Below are positions 32,771-44,467 of a stretch of 64,000 nucleotides of DNA, piece after piece. A program made the translations under genes and the position numbers. Source of the stretch: Akanthomyces muscarius (lineage: Eukaryota; Ascomycota; Sordariomycetes; Hypocreales; Cordycipitaceae); assembly GCF_028009165.1 (NCBI RefSeq), contig NC_079245.1, positions 3,224,001-3,288,000 of the forward strand, written 5' to 3'. How positions within the stretch are numbered: position 1 is the stretch's first letter; the number at the start of each line of letters is the position of its first letter. The notes below the pieces were generated by a model. The model was given only the letters and a program-made list of their open reading frames with translations, was not told the origin of the DNA and made no database searches.

Positions 32771-35197
32771 ATGTTTTCTGTGGCTGGCATACGGAGTACG
32801 TGCCCCAGATGCTACAGAGCCACTCTAGCGGCCTCGCGGCAACATAAGGCGGATTGCCGAGGGATTGCCCAACTACAAAGACTGCGCCGACAGACTGCGG
32901 CACCCCCTTCAAGTCGCAAAGCGATTGCGGCTCGGCAATTCTCGAATTCGCGAAACGTCAGGGGCGCATCGGCGAGCAGCGAAGCGTTACAAACCACTGA
33001 GGATATCGAACAGGTGGTACGCAATGCCAAGCAACGATTCCGAGACACATTGCCCAAGGGCTATCTGAACGAGGAGGAATATCGCCTTTACGAAAGGCTA
33101 TACGGCCCGCCGCTACGGGAGACAACACCCGAGGATGTTGGCATCCCAGAGCATGCCGACATGGGGCGCGCGAATCCAGATAGCGAAGGGGTCTTGCTTC
33201 GTGAGCTCGACGGTGGCGAATTCGAAGAAGTCAACTACGAGCTGGCAAAGCAATCTGTCGAAGACGGCGAGAGTGTCGATAACTTTGTGTTTGCGAAAGA
33301 GCCAGGGTACATTGATATTGTTGCGCGAAGCGACAGAGAGCGCATCGCTTTGGAGCAGCTACAGGAGGATTTTGAATCAGCCGCGCGAGCTCAGGAGGAA
33401 TCTGCCGACGAACTGGAGGAGCCTGACGAAGCTGATGATCGCAATGGCACAGAAGGAGAGACCTCATGGGCGACTGGAGATTATCCAACCTCTCAGCCAA
33501 CGTCATACGGAGAAGCTCGCCGCTTCCATCCTTATACACTGGAGGGCCGCTTTCACGACAACCCGGTGGAGATTTTGCTCCCCCAGGAGCGCCTGGTAAA
33601 ACCTTTACAGTCGCTTCTCGGGAGAACGCACTTGGATCACGTCAAGGCAGCAGCAGAGTCGGCGTTTGGAGGCAGAGGTCTGCCGACATCCCCCGTCACA
33701 CCATTTGGCCTACGAAACGGGCACATGGGTGGAATCGGCCTACCACCAGACTCGAGGCACATGACAGAGATCGAGGCAGATGCTTTTCTGGCTGCCTATG
33801 TTCCGGGAGCTTACGCCAGTGCCATGTCAACGCTACGAGAAGTAAGGAAGCGAATCGGTGGTGACTGGATCCAATCGCGGCTGAAGAACAACGGACCGGG
33901 CTTGAGTGTGCTGGATGCCGGTGCAGGAGGTGCAGGCCTCGTCGCCTGGGAACAAATTGTGCAGGCGGAATGGGATCTGCTTGCAGAGAAGGGAGAGGTT
34001 GAGGGTGACAAGGTCCCTGGCAAAAAGACTGTTGTCGTTGGGTCAGATCGACTACGCGGGCGCCTAAAGACATTCTTGGACAATACGACATTTCTTCCAC
34101 GCTTGCCAGACTACATGCACTCGGGTGCCATGAAAAGCGGCCAGCACCTGGACTCCGGAGGCAGCGAGCCGCAAAAACGCAAAAGCTACGACATCATCAT
34201 TGCATCGCATTTATTCCTCAAGGAAAAGCAGGACCACTACCGGCAGGCCGTTTTGAACAACCTCTGGACGCTTTTGAACCCGGATGGTGGTGTGCTCATT
34301 GTCATGGAAAAGGCACATCCGCGTGGTTTCGAAGCTGTTGCCCACGTACGAGACACGCTCTTGAAGCAATTTTTACTGCCGCAATCTGGCGAAAACCCGA
34401 TGAATGCGGAAAACTTCAACCCTGCGTACCAGCGGGAGCTCGAGGCAGGCCGGATCCTTGCGCCATGCACCAACCATGGCACATGCCCAATGTACCCAGA
34501 GCCAGGCAAAAGCAAAGGACGCAAGGACTACTGCCACTTTAGCCAAAGATTCGTGCGACCTGCCTTTTATAGCAAACTGCTGGGCAAGGAGGCACACAAC
34601 CAGGGCGAAGTAGAGTTTAGCTACGTCGCAGTCCAGAAAGGCGTGCAGACAGGCGAAGAGCAGGAGAGTAAGAAGCTCACCGAGGAAGCATTCGCCGGCT
34701 ACGAAAAGGCCGAGGAGCAGCCCGACATGCAGACGCTGCCTCGTATCGTCCTGCCCCCGATCAAGCGCAAAGGCCACGTCACGCTCGACACGTGCACGCC
34801 GGACGGCAGGCTGGAGCGCTGGACGGTGCCCAAGAGCTTCAGCAAGGTGGCGTACCACGACGCGCGCAAGTCGCGCTGGGGCGACCTTTGGGCGCTGGGA
34901 GCCAAGACACGCGTGCCGCGCAGCGCCCGCGCCGGCACCGGCGTCGACACGGACAAGCAGCGTGCGATTGAGGCTAAGAAGGCGCAGCGCGAGGCGGCCC
35001 GCGAGGGCCTGGGCACCGACTGGCAGGTCAAGAGCAGGCTCGGACGCGGCAACAGTCGGACGAGGCGGCAGGAGGATCTGATTCGGCAGATCATGGAGGA
35101 GCAGCACGACGACGACAAGGAGATTGACAGGGAGGTGGACGAGGAGCTGGCGGAGATGGATCGTGAAGCGGAGGACGAGCGACGATCTAGAAGATGA
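32771..35197 (+). CDS. RSM22: RSM22/METTL17-like mitoribosome assembly factor
   Basis: Mitochondrial protein of the Rsm22 family (methyltransferase fold), which binds the small mitoribosomal subunit during assembly. Single exon, 808 residues from ATG 32771; the first 60 residues are Arg/Ser/Ala-rich, fitting a presequence. The SAM-type loop LDAGAGGAG lies near residue 380. The family's Fe-S ligands are visible: Cys566 and Cys572 (CTNHGTC), Cys588 (YCHFSQRF) and a fourth candidate, Cys675 (DTCTPDG). The C-terminus (residues about 720-808) is highly charged and probably coiled or disordered. It is longer than yeast Rsm22 (about 630 residues), mostly through acidic insertions after residue 150. 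The upstream gene ends 320 bases before. Confidence 0.93.
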   Translation: MFSVAGIRSTCPRCYRATLAASRQHKADCRGIAQLQRLRRQTAAPPSSRKAIAARQFSNSRNVRGASASSEALQTTEDIEQVVRNAKQRFRDTLPKGYLNEEEYRLYERLYGPPLRETTPEDVGIPEHADMGRANPDSEGVLLRELDGGEFEEVNYELAKQSVEDGESVDNFVFAKEPGYIDIVARSDRERIALEQLQEDFESAARAQEESADELEEPDEADDRNGTEGETSWATGDYPTSQPTSYGEARRFHPYTLEGRFHDNPVEILLPQERLVKPLQSLLGRTHLDHVKAAAESAFGGRGLPTSPVTPFGLRNGHMGGIGLPPDSRHMTEIEADAFLAAYVPGAYASAMSTLREVRKRIGGDWIQSRLKNNGPGLSVLDAGAGGAGLVAWEQIVQAEWDLLAEKGEVEGDKVPGKKTVVVGSDRLRGRLKTFLDNTTFLPRLPDYMHSGAMKSGQHLDSGGSEPQKRKSYDIIIASHLFLKEKQDHYRQAVLNNLWTLLNPDGGVLIVMEKAHPRGFEAVAHVRDTLLKQFLLPQSGENPMNAENFNPAYQRELEAGRILAPCTNHGTCPMYPEPGKSKGRKDYCHFSQRFVRPAFYSKLLGKEAHNQGEVEFSYVAVQKGVQTGEEQESKKLTEEAFAGYEKAEEQPDMQTLPRIVLPPIKRKGHVTLDTCTPDGRLERWTVPKSFSKVAYHDARKSRWGDLWALGAKTRVPRSARAGTGVDTDKQRAIEAKKAQREAAREGLGTDWQVKSRLGRGNSRTRRQEDLIRQIMEEQHDDDKEIDREVDEELAEMDREAEDERRSRR

Positions 35198-36000
35198 AGT
35201 GTTTAGATGGCCGGTGGAAGGAAGGCCTGTGTATCATGTCACGGCCGGCGGCGCATGATGATGCGTTTGCATGTGCCTATCTGTATCATACTGTTATCAC
35301 GGGGGAGGATGTGCGGGGGCGGGGGCATGTATCAACATTGCATATACACTTGTACGATAGGGACATGGAGCTTGGGGCGAAAGCCAGCACAAAAGCTGGG
35401 AAATTGTATAGATGTGGTGTTTGGAAGAAGAAGTCTGATAATGGCAACATTTGCATCTCCGCGTATCTGCAAAACCCTCGTGAGTCTATTGGGCGGTTGG
35501 AATTGAAGCGGCACTGATTGGGCGCCGATAGCGCTATCCGCCCCCCCACAAGGCGCAATGGCGTCAACTGGGGCTCAGAATTGGTGATGCAGCCCAGCAT
35601 GGGGCTCCCCCGAACCAGGAGGAGCACGAGAGCGACAAACCGTGCATCGGCTGCTCGGGGTTTTTTGTTTTTGTTTTGTGTTTTGTGCAGCTCGATATTC
35701 TTCATTAATTTTACTCCTCGTTTCATCATCTGCTACAAGATACGTTGCGTAGTGAGCTGTACGCGTGGGCTGTGGCATCTTTCGAAAACAGCATCGACAA
35801 ACTCTATCCGCCAAGCCAGAAATTCCCATCCCACCAAGACGGGCAATTTACACCACCAGAGAGCTAGTGAGCTTTCCCGCCCGACGAGCCGAGGAAAAGG
35901 CTTTCGGGCCTCTCTCTTTTATTTGCCTCGTCCCCTCGTTGGCAGCTTCTCTTTCTTTCTCTTCTCCTCTTTTTTTTTTCTTGCGACATCAGATACCACA
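35198..36000. other. Intergenic region before MET1
   Basis: No gene supported. Poly-T and CT-rich sequence at 35936-35990 directly before the start codon is a typical fungal leader; TTTTTTGTTTTTGTTTTG near 35662 may belong to the terminator of RSM22 or to the promoter. Confidence 0.5.
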
Positions 36001-37966
36001 ATGGACGACGAAACACCCAACGTCCTCCTCGCAGGCCTCATCTGCAGAGGCAGCGTCCACCTCGTCGTCGGCACCAACCCGCTCGCGGCCGCCCGCTGCG
36101 CGCAGTCGCTCCGCGCCGGCGCGCGCCCGATCCTCATCGCTCCTGCGGCCACGGACCTGCACTACGGCCTGCAGGCCAAGATTGACGACGGCAGCGTCAA
36201 GTGGGAGCAAAAGACGCTCGAGGACGGTGACTTGTTCCGTCTGGGCAGGGAAGAGGTCGGTGGCGTGGTGGATGCCGTCTTTCTAACGACGTCCTCCCGC
36301 GATACGAGTACGTTTTTTTTACAGTTTCTTATTTTTTTTTTTCCCTGTGCTTTTGTGTTGCATGCCAGTCATGTAATTTGAAGAAAAGAAGAAGAAGAAG
36401 AAGAAGAAGAAGAAGAAGAAGAAGAAAGGAAAAAAGGCTAACAAATACAAACAAGACACTCACGTCTCCGCCCTGTGCAAGCGCAACCGCATCCCCATCA
36501 ACGTCGTCGACGCTCCCGACCTCTGCACCCTCACCCTGCTGTCCACCTACGCCGACGGGCCGCTCCAGGTCGGCGTCACGACCAACGGCCGCGGGTGCAA
36601 GCTCGCCTCGCGCATCCGCCGCGAGATTGCCGCCTCCCTCCCCGCGCACCTCGGCGCCGCCACCACGCGTCTCGGGCTCGCCCGCCGGCGCATCATCGAG
36701 CAGGACCGCCTCCTGGCGACGGGTGACGGCGGCAACGGCGACGACGACAACGACGACTCTTCGGGCCAGAGCGCCGCGTTCAACAGGCTCGTCACGGAGG
36801 AGACCGAAGACGTCAAGACCCGCCGCATGCGCTGGCTCAGCCAGGTCTGCGAGTACTGGCCGCTGAGCCGCCTCGCGGCCGTCACCGACGACGACGTCGA
36901 GAAGCTGCTCTCCAGCTACCGCCCCGGCGGCGGGGGCGGCGTCGCCTCCTCGCCGCCCACCCTCCGCGAGCCCGGCAGCGGCAGCCCCCCCGACAGCCAC
37001 CGGTCCCCCAAGCTCGGCCGTCTCGTCCTCGCCGGCAGCGGGCCCGGCCACCCGGACCTCCTCACGCGCGCCACACACCACGCCATCCTGGCCGCCGACC
37101 TCATCCTGGCCGACAAGCTCGTCCCCGCGGGCGTGCTCGACCTCATCCCGCGGCGCACCCCCGTGCACATTGCCCGCAAGTTCCCCGGCAACGCCGACCG
37201 CGCGCAGGAGGAGCTCCTCGCCGCCGCGCACGCCGGCGTCGTCGCCGGCCAGACGGTCCTGCGCCTCAAGCAGGGGGACCCGTTCCTCTACGGCCGCGGT
37301 GGCGAGGAGGTGGCGTACTTCCGCGCCCGCGGGCTCGGCGACCGCGTCGCCGTCCTGCCCGGCATCACGAGCGCGCTGAGCGCGCCGCTGTTCGCCGCCA
37401 TCCCGCCCACGCAGCGCGACGTCGCCGACCAGGTCCTCATCTGCACGGGGACCGGGAAGAAGGGCGCCGCGCCGGTGCCCCCCGAGTACGTGGCCTCGCG
37501 CACCGTCGTCTTCCTGATGGCGCTGCACCGCATCTCGGGGCTCGTGGCGGAGCTCACGACCCCGGTCGAGCTGCTGCTGCAAGCCGGCGGCGGCGGCGGC
37601 GGCGGCGGACCGGAGGAGCAGGGCGAGGACAAGACGCCGAGGCGCGCGCTCTGGCCGACGACGACGCCCTGCGCCGTCATTGAGCGCGCCAGCTGCCCCG
37701 ACCAGCGCGTCATCCGCACCACCCTGGGCCGCGTGGCCGAGGCCATCGAGGAGGAGGGCAGCCGCCCGCCGGGGCTGCTCGTCGTGGGCGCGGCGTGCAA
37801 TGCGCTCGAGGGCTCGCTGGAAAAGGGCCGCGCGTGGGTCGTCGAGGAGGGCTTTCGCGGGCTGGATGGGCTGGGGGCGTTGACGACGGGGCTCGAGGAG
37901 ATGCCGGCTGCGGCTGCTCCTGCTTCTGCTCCTGCTCCTGCTGCTGTTGCTGTTGCTACGTCATGA
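36001..37966 (+). CDS. MET1: Siroheme synthase/uroporphyrinogen-III C-methyltransferase
   Basis: Makes precorrin-2 from uroporphyrinogen III by two SAM-dependent methylations, for the siroheme of sulfite and nitrite reductase. Exons 36001-36307 and 36456-37966 flank a 148-base intron (GTACGT...CAAG) and give 605 residues. The N-terminal part (residues about 1-280) is CysG_N/Met8-like: a Rossmann start LVVGTNPLAAARCAQSL, then HVSALCKRNRIPINVVDAPD. The C-terminal methyltransferase domain begins with LVLAGSGPGHPDLLT (about 289-303) and has LKQGDPFLYGRGGEE (about 372-386). Gly and Ala/Pro-rich low-complexity segments sit between the domains, within the second, and at the tail. It is long for the family because of them. 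Whether the N-terminal domain is catalytic is unclear. GC-rich third positions also leave a 417-codon antisense frame, rejected. Confidence 0.93.
36385..36427. repeat. (GAA)n microsatellite in MET1 intron
   Basis: About 14 copies of a GAA/AAG triplet inside the single MET1 intron, between donor and acceptor. They make this the longest confident intron of the window. Confidence 0.93.
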
Positions 37967-38605
37967 AAAGGGATCGGCAATGTTGATTTTTTTGGTTTGA
38001 AGCGGTCGAAAAATGAAGCTTGTGAATTGGAGTGGCACGATGCATTGCTTGGCGATTGGGGCGGTTTGGCGTTTGGTTTGCACATATACACATAAACATA
38101 GACATTTTACATACATTTATACAAGTTACAGATCATTGCCTTCACGACAAGTCACTCAAAGAGAGTTCTCTGACATACCATGGTTCAAGCGCAATCAGGC
38201 TTACAAGCACGGCTACAATACCATCACTCGACTGTTCAGGGCACCAAGGACATGGACAAGAGTCACCCTCATCAAAACGAAAGTCACCTTGCGCGTAGAC
38301 TAGCACCAGTTTAATGGTTTAACTCAGAAATAGATTCGGCATCACACTGTGATGCCATGATGCGCCCGTTATATATGCAAAGTCTATGCGGCGCCACCTT
38401 GGCTGCTCGCTCTTGGTATGTCCACAAGTATGAGGCTCTTCACTTCGCTGTATGCCACGCACTTCTCCCCGAAAGATCCTCAAGTATATACAAATAGAAA
38501 AAAAGACTAGGCAATCGCCCTCGCCCAGTAAATGAAATAGAAAGTCTTATCCGTTTCAAAGAATAAAATGGTATAAAAGATTTGTCGCATGCTCGTGTCC
38601 AGCCA
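37967..38605. other. Convergent 3' intergenic region
   Basis: Spacer between the convergent MET1 and ferric reductase genes. AT-rich; no gene seen. Confidence 0.55.
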
Positions 38606-40486
38606 TCACCATGTGAAGCTTTCCTCGACAAAATCGATAACGCTATGTCCTTGGACGGCACGCACAGCAGAACGCACATCATCAGCAAGACCACCAGGGC
38701 CGCAGACCGTCACGCACATGGCACCAACTTGCTCTTGTACCTCTTTGACAAGGAGCAGGTGCACGTTGGGACGACCCGGAAACATCTTGACGGTGGAGCT
38801 GGAGCTGACAATGTCGCGAGGATTTTGCGGCCGCGTGACAAAGACTTGGATACGCAGAAGATCCTTGCGGTTAGGAATGCGAAGGATCGCGTCCATGTAT
38901 GGACGGACCCATTCGAGGGACTCGTACTCTCGAATAATCCAGACCAGCGTCAATTTTCGTGTGGCGACAGTGCCGGCGTTGTAGCCGTCCAGAAGGTGTC
39001 GAAGATAGGAAATTTGGTGAGTTATGCCAGTAGAACCGGCAAACAGGACGCAATGTCCATACGAGTCGAGGCAGTGATGGCCAGCATACGGTCCCTCGAG
39101 GGCAGCCTTGATACGGACGCCGCGGACAGATCGACTTGCCTGCTCAAACAGTTTACGCGTGACACCAGTATGAGCGCCAATGATGAAGGACACGTTGGTA
39201 TAAGCGTTGGCTCTGTCGACGGCGTTGAGAGGCTCCTTCTCGGCGGAAATGGGTAGGGTATGGGTTGTTTCGTGCTCGACCCAAGCAACAGAGAATGGGT
39301 GGCTTTCCCAGCAGTTGATGCCCCAGAAGCGGAGGTAGGCGTGAGTGCCGGGCTGAATGTTCATGTATCGCGGCAGGCGAACAGTGACTCTGGTGACTTC
39401 GCAGGGCATGGCCTCGCAAAGAGCGTCGGTGAAGCCCTTGTCGGACCAATTCGCGTACATGAGGCGAACGAATCGAGCCAGACGGTCAAGCAGCCAGAGC
39501 ATCACGACAGCAATGATCCAGGGCAGCTGCGGCAGGCCTCCCACGTGTACGGTCGAGGTAGCACAGTGTAGCCAAGTGCAGACGAAAGAAATGAGCGCAA
39601 GAACGATGTGCAGGTTGAGAAATGTTTCGTAGAATGCGTGGCGCAAAGGAGAGACGCTGAGTAAGAGGAGGGCAACTAGGGCAGCGGTGCCGACAGTGCC
39701 AGAGCCGATAAACCATGAAGCGAGTATCTTCTTCTGAACATTGCGCCAGCCTCCGTCAGCCACGGCTGGGACGGCCCACGCAGTGGCGTGAATAAAGGTT
39801 TCGATGACAACAATTCGGCCCATCCATCTGTGTAATAGATTATACGTGTCGAAGCTGATTTTGAGAAGCGCAATGAGCGGGTTGTTGCGACCAGCCAGGA
39901 TGATGAGAGGCACCATATTGACGAGGGCAAGAACGCCAGATCGGCCTCGCAGCTCGGCGCAGAAGGCCCATTTATTCTCGTTTTGCCAGTTGAGGATAAA
40001 CATGTACGTCAGGTTGCTGCCGAGATAGACTATGATGATGAACATGTGTAGTCGCGAGGGTAGCGTGCCAACGTTGATGGCGCTAGAAAGACGAAACTCG
40101 CGGTTGTGTCGCTTCTTCCAGAGAGGCGCATAGATGAGGTTCTTCTTGAGGCTGGGCATCCAGCTCCATTGTGAAACTTTCCAGTAGCCCTGCTTTTCCC
40201 TTGGTACGGACATGGCAGAGACCTGGCGCAACTTGGCCCAGAGAATCTCCACGAGTCGGATGGCCAGGATAATGACACCCAGGCCGCCGAGGGTTAGCCA
40301 GAGGGCGTCCTTGAATACCATATTCATGGGCTGATTGACTCCATTTAGTGCTGTGTAATAGGGTGCTATTGTCGAACTGGGTTGCTCTACCTCTTCATTT
40401 GTGCGCATGTTGAAAGTGTGGGTTGTTGGCGTCGTCCCCATACTGGCGAACCGGTCGGCGAACCGGCTATGGTCGGCGGCGTTCAT
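38606..40486 (-). CDS. Ferric reductase, FRE/NOX-type flavocytochrome
   Basis: Plasma-membrane NADPH-dependent metalloreductase that reduces Fe(III) chelates outside the cell. Single exon; I start at ATG 40486 (MNAADHSRF), giving 626 residues, because the 61 codons upstream look like leader. The heme-binding histidines form two H-x13-H pairs: one in LLHRWMGR...ETFIHA, one in LNLHIVLAL...CTWLHC. An extra helix precedes the ferric-reductase domain (about residue 60). FAD binding is marked by HPFSV after WGINCWES, NADPH binding by LEGPYAG and LFAGSTGITH, and the tail ends in the typical ...EESFTW. All cofactor elements are intact. Likely induced by iron limitation; one GATA-type motif is upstream. 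It converges on MET1. Confidence 0.95.
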   Translation of the reverse strand: MNAADHSRFADRFASMGTTPTTHTFNMRTNEEVEQPSSTIAPYYTALNGVNQPMNMVFKDALWLTLGGLGVIILAIRLVEILWAKLRQVSAMSVPREKQGYWKVSQWSWMPSLKKNLIYAPLWKKRHNREFRLSSAINVGTLPSRLHMFIIIVYLGSNLTYMFILNWQNENKWAFCAELRGRSGVLALVNMVPLIILAGRNNPLIALLKISFDTYNLLHRWMGRIVVIETFIHATAWAVPAVADGGWRNVQKKILASWFIGSGTVGTAALVALLLLSVSPLRHAFYETFLNLHIVLALISFVCTWLHCATSTVHVGGLPQLPWIIAVVMLWLLDRLARFVRLMYANWSDKGFTDALCEAMPCEVTRVTVRLPRYMNIQPGTHAYLRFWGINCWESHPFSVAWVEHETTHTLPISAEKEPLNAVDRANAYTNVSFIIGAHTGVTRKLFEQASRSVRGVRIKAALEGPYAGHHCLDSYGHCVLFAGSTGITHQISYLRHLLDGYNAGTVATRKLTLVWIIREYESLEWVRPYMDAILRIPNRKDLLRIQVFVTRPQNPRDIVSSSSTVKMFPGRPNVHLLLVKEVQEQVGAMCVTVCGPGGLADDVRSAVRAVQGHSVIDFVEESFTW

Positions 40487-40688
40487 CTTGAATGGACGGT
40501 CGGGAGGACGGAGGGTCGGCGCGAGAAGAGAGCAAAGATTGCGGTAGAATAGGTCAAGAATAAACAGAGACGAGAGAGTCGGGTGGTCTGAATTGCGGCC
40601 TCCAAACCAGGGAGGCCGTTGGGTGCTGATGAGCCGTGGGTGTAGATTCGTAAAAGCCGTTGTGAACAAGAGTTGTTCTGCCAGGCTA

Positions 40689-40697
40689 TTATCAGGA
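40689..40697 (-). promoter_or_regulatory. Candidate iron GATA (SreA-type) site
   Basis: On the minus strand this reads TCCTGATAA, 7 of 9 matches to ATCWGATAA, the site described for fungal iron-regulatory GATA repressors. It is about 200 bases upstream of the ferric reductase start, on the gene's own strand. A single degenerate match can be chance. Confidence 0.35.
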
Positions 40698-41707
40698 AGA
40701 AAATGGCATCATATGGCCGACCGACTGAGAATATAGTCAGGTGGTGCAGCGGACGTGTTTTGAATAGAGCGAGGTTGGCGTGTAGTGAAAGTGAGAGGAA
40801 TGCTCGCGTCGGGATGCCCCAATCCCCACAATGAGTGCTAGTGAATCAAGGCGGCCCAGGAGGTGGCGTGGGTGATTATTTCCTTTTTCGAAGCTGGCCA
40901 GCAGTGTAGAAGATGATGGATAAAAACGGCGAGAATTAAAACGATTGATTCGAAAACTCGATGGAATGATTGACGGATGGGCGACGCAGAGTAAATGGAG
41001 GGAGATTTTGTGGTCGAAGAGGGGAGCGCTGCGTTGCGCAGTGATGCAGATATGGCTGGCTGTATACCAATACAGGACAAGGGCGGCAAAAGTCCAGCCA
41101 GAACAATCCCTTTTTGTTTATCGGATTTTCGTTTTGTCCAGATGCGGAGGTTTCAGAAACGATAGAAAAGAGAGGCTGCAAACTGGCAACGGGAGCACAG
41201 CAGCGACGCAGAGACGCCACGAAAAAGAAGAAACGACTGGATGGCGAAACAGACAAAGAGGGGACAACGGCTTAGGCGGCGGAGAAGGGCGTAGGAAGGG
41301 GCTCCCTCCGAAAAGCAAGAAAGGGGATTTCAACGTCGAGTGAATCAGAAATGAAAGCCACCAGGCAATGACGATCGGTGGGCTTGATACGACGGTAGGG
41401 GCACGCTAGCGGGGGACGTGAAGGACGGGCTGGCAAAGAGATGTCGATGTCAGGACGCACAGGAGGGAGGTGCAGAGTTCGAAATGGAGGCCGATGTTGG
41501 CTATATGTAACGGCCGTTTGAAGAGCATGAGATGACGACAAAGGGAGTGGAGGAGAAGAAAAATAATGTCATGGAGGGCTTTTGCTTTGGTGACGAGGTC
41601 AGAGGCGAGGGTGCATTCCGGCGAGTGGGTGGTCGAGGGGGCCTGGGGGCTGGCGACTGGGTTACAGTGGCCCGACGGGGCCCCGTCCAGGGGATTTCCC
41701 TTGTCCA

Positions 41708-41734
41708 CCAGTCCACCAGTCCACCAGTCCGCCG
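41708..41734. repeat. 9-bp tandem repeat, three copies
   Basis: CACCAGTCC occurs three times in a row, followed by a degraded copy. Minor local duplication. Confidence 0.85.
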
Positions 41735-44467
41735 GGCAGTCCACCAGAGGCCTGTACCTGGCACTAAGCCCAGGGGATACAGCGGGTATAGCCAGGGCCT
41801 AACCTGACTTTGCTGTTGTTGATACGGGTAGGCTGACTTGACGGCGTCGACGGCTTTCACGGCATCTGGCTGAGGCTCTGCTACAGTACCTGGACATGCG
41901 CTGTGCCGCTTCCGCTCGGGTACTTTGATGACGAGTATCTCGCCAGCATTCGATAAGCTATTTCGCTGCCACGCTGCTTTTCCACCACTGCATGTACCAC
42001 CAACGCCGCGCCGTTTGCCCGCCAGAGCTGTCCCTCCAATGAGGTCAGGAACCTCGCCTTCAGGTACCCTGCCGCCCAGACGCTACGACAAGACAAGACA
42101 GCGCCCCTGCCAAATTGCGCTTCCGTCCAGAACCTTGGCAGAGCAGATTGCTTGCGTTGCCTCTTCATCAAACCCCGGGTTGGTTCATCCCTCCAACATG
42201 CCACCAACGTGGTTCACTTGCAAAATCACCCATAATCTCATCTAATTCTCCGTTTCTTAGGTTCGTCTGGTCTCGCCCGTCCGTCCATGACCTATAATAA
42301 TTAGGCATCTTCATTTATGCAGGGGCTCGTCGCATGCAAACAACCATTGCCCGCCTTGGCCGGGCCGCAGTGGCTCTCACTCGTCTTGAGCCTCTGTGCT
42401 CCGAAGCACCATCCGCCACTCAGAAGAAGGCATCGCCCACTGCTCAGCCCGAAAAAACAGCATTCTGAAACCCGCCACAGCGGAGTGCCATGGTTCAGGG
42501 GTCGCACGACACGATCGTGTAGTGGCTTGCCTAGTCTCTGCCAACCCATCGGCTAACTCTGTCTGCTCTAGTTCCTGCCCCCGACGTCCAAACAGGCTGA
42601 CGTCTGGCCGCCATTCGCTGGCGTTCAATAGCGCCTCTCTGCATGTCTTTCCTGCATTCGCCTCGATCTGATACGTCCTCGCCCGTAGGCGACGCCTCGA
42701 AAAGAAACTTCGACAGCCATTCGTGCCGACACCATGTGCTCTTCACCAAACACACATTTCGAGTCTCGCCAGCCGCTGCATGTTACGATTCGTGCTCGGG
42801 CAGTGTCTCTTGTTTAAAAAGCAGACAACGCCATGCGCAGATGGCGACACATTGACTCCTTTTTGTGCCGTCTTTGCCGACACCGCCGACGACAGCTCGC
42901 CCTTCCCTCGACTCGCTACCAAAACCTCAAGACCCCCTTGCATGCCGCCCAGAACGAGATCATGTCCGCCCAACACGCGGCCGCAGCATAGACTATTTCC
43001 CTCCTATTAGCAAAGGACCGCCAAGCAGCCACAACTGTCACACACGCACAGCATGGTACATTGTTTTAATTGTCTGCAATGCAGGTATCCATTCGCCTCA
43101 GTATCCGCTGCTTTTGTCTCCGCCTGCTATTACTATATCTGCAACGGTCCCACGCTGTACTACTTACTGTCCCTCGAAAATTAAAAAGAAAACCTCGGAA
43201 ACAATTGTAGAAACGCCATATATGTTTGTGAACAAAACATTGGCGAGGTAATTCACGCCACCATGCTACGTTCCATTCAATTAAAGAAACCATCAATTAC
43301 GCTGAGACAGCGACAACGCCTTGTTAGCTGATACATGCGACCGTGAACTGGTCACTTGGCACAACATGGCCATGACTGGAAAGAGATTCCAACAAAGAAG
43401 AGGCCCATGCCACCGAAGACAGGTTCCAGATCAGCATCTGAGCACAAAGTGACGTTGGAAATGACATCGCCTGGAGAACAATGGCGTGGCAAAGTGCCAC
43501 GCATTCCAGTTGGCGACTGGATTCCAGGTGTTGTCAGGTCAATCGGCCAACGAAAACGGCGTTGCGAACCCTGGAAGGTCCTGCCGCAGAAAGCGCCAGC
43601 CACGCTGAGGCTCGGCCGATACATCATAGCCAGCTATGAGATCATGCTGATAGTATTCAAGCTTATAATCTGTAATTATGGCACGAGTGTACCTGCAACT
43701 GTCATTTTTCTCATCCGACGCTCGAAAGACCCCTGTCTGACCTCTACTTTGGGTTCCTGGTCGCTCGTCTGACGCTGGTGCGCCTGGTCTCTCTCGGGTA
43801 AAAGGGATTGGATACTGTCTACTACGTACTGTCTACCTTGTCGTACTTGTCCAGCTCTTTTACGCGTAGCACGATTGATATCCTGCCGAAAGTTATTTAG
43901 GCATCAAGCTCAATCGAGTAATAGTTTGGTCTAGTACTTATGTTGGAGCAAGACCAAATTGTTCATCGCCTGCGCAAGTACATACACCTTGGTCAAAGAA
44001 TGGCATGTGTTTTTGTATGAAGTGTAGACGGAAGATGTGAATTTTTCCTTTTCCCGAACTGAAAGGGGATTTCGCCGTGTTTCTGGGGGAGTTGAAACGC
44101 TACAGAAATTGTGTTGAAGTGACGGCTGTAGCCCACTAACACCAGCCGATAGATCGTAGTGTAACGCGACGGAACAGCAAGCACTGCCCCTTCATCAAAG
44201 ACGTCAGAATGATTGTTCAGTAGTTGATTTTGAGATTGATTTCCAATGCTAAGTATTCGCCCATATTTCTACATTTTCGTCATTGAAAACAATAATGCTG
44301 CTCATTCACTGTAATTGTTAGGCAGAAAAAGAATCCTGCCTCAGGCACCAACAGCGTTCCACTCCGAGAACTGATCGCGCAAGCTCTCTGTGCCGAAGTG
44401 ATCCGGCAGCTTTCCAGGGAAGAAGCCATTCAAGATTTCGTCCCCCGCAGCCATTGAACGTCACATC

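Larger units (their letters stand above)
40487..44467. other. Intergenic region, 4 kb
   Basis: No gene I can support. Frames are short. It contains a three-copy CACCAGTCC array at 41708-41734, CT-rich stretches, and the ferric reductase promoter at the left edge. A 138-codon frame at 43356-43772 shows no family features. Confidence 0.5.

Noticed and set aside
36329..37582. 417-codon open frame opposite MET1
   Set aside because: Antisense to the siroheme synthase and compositionally biased (Gly/Val/Ala/Arg). No family motif.
43356..43772. 138-codon frame in the 4 kb spacer
   Set aside because: No domain, signal peptide or plausible splice partners; the opposite strand is similarly open.
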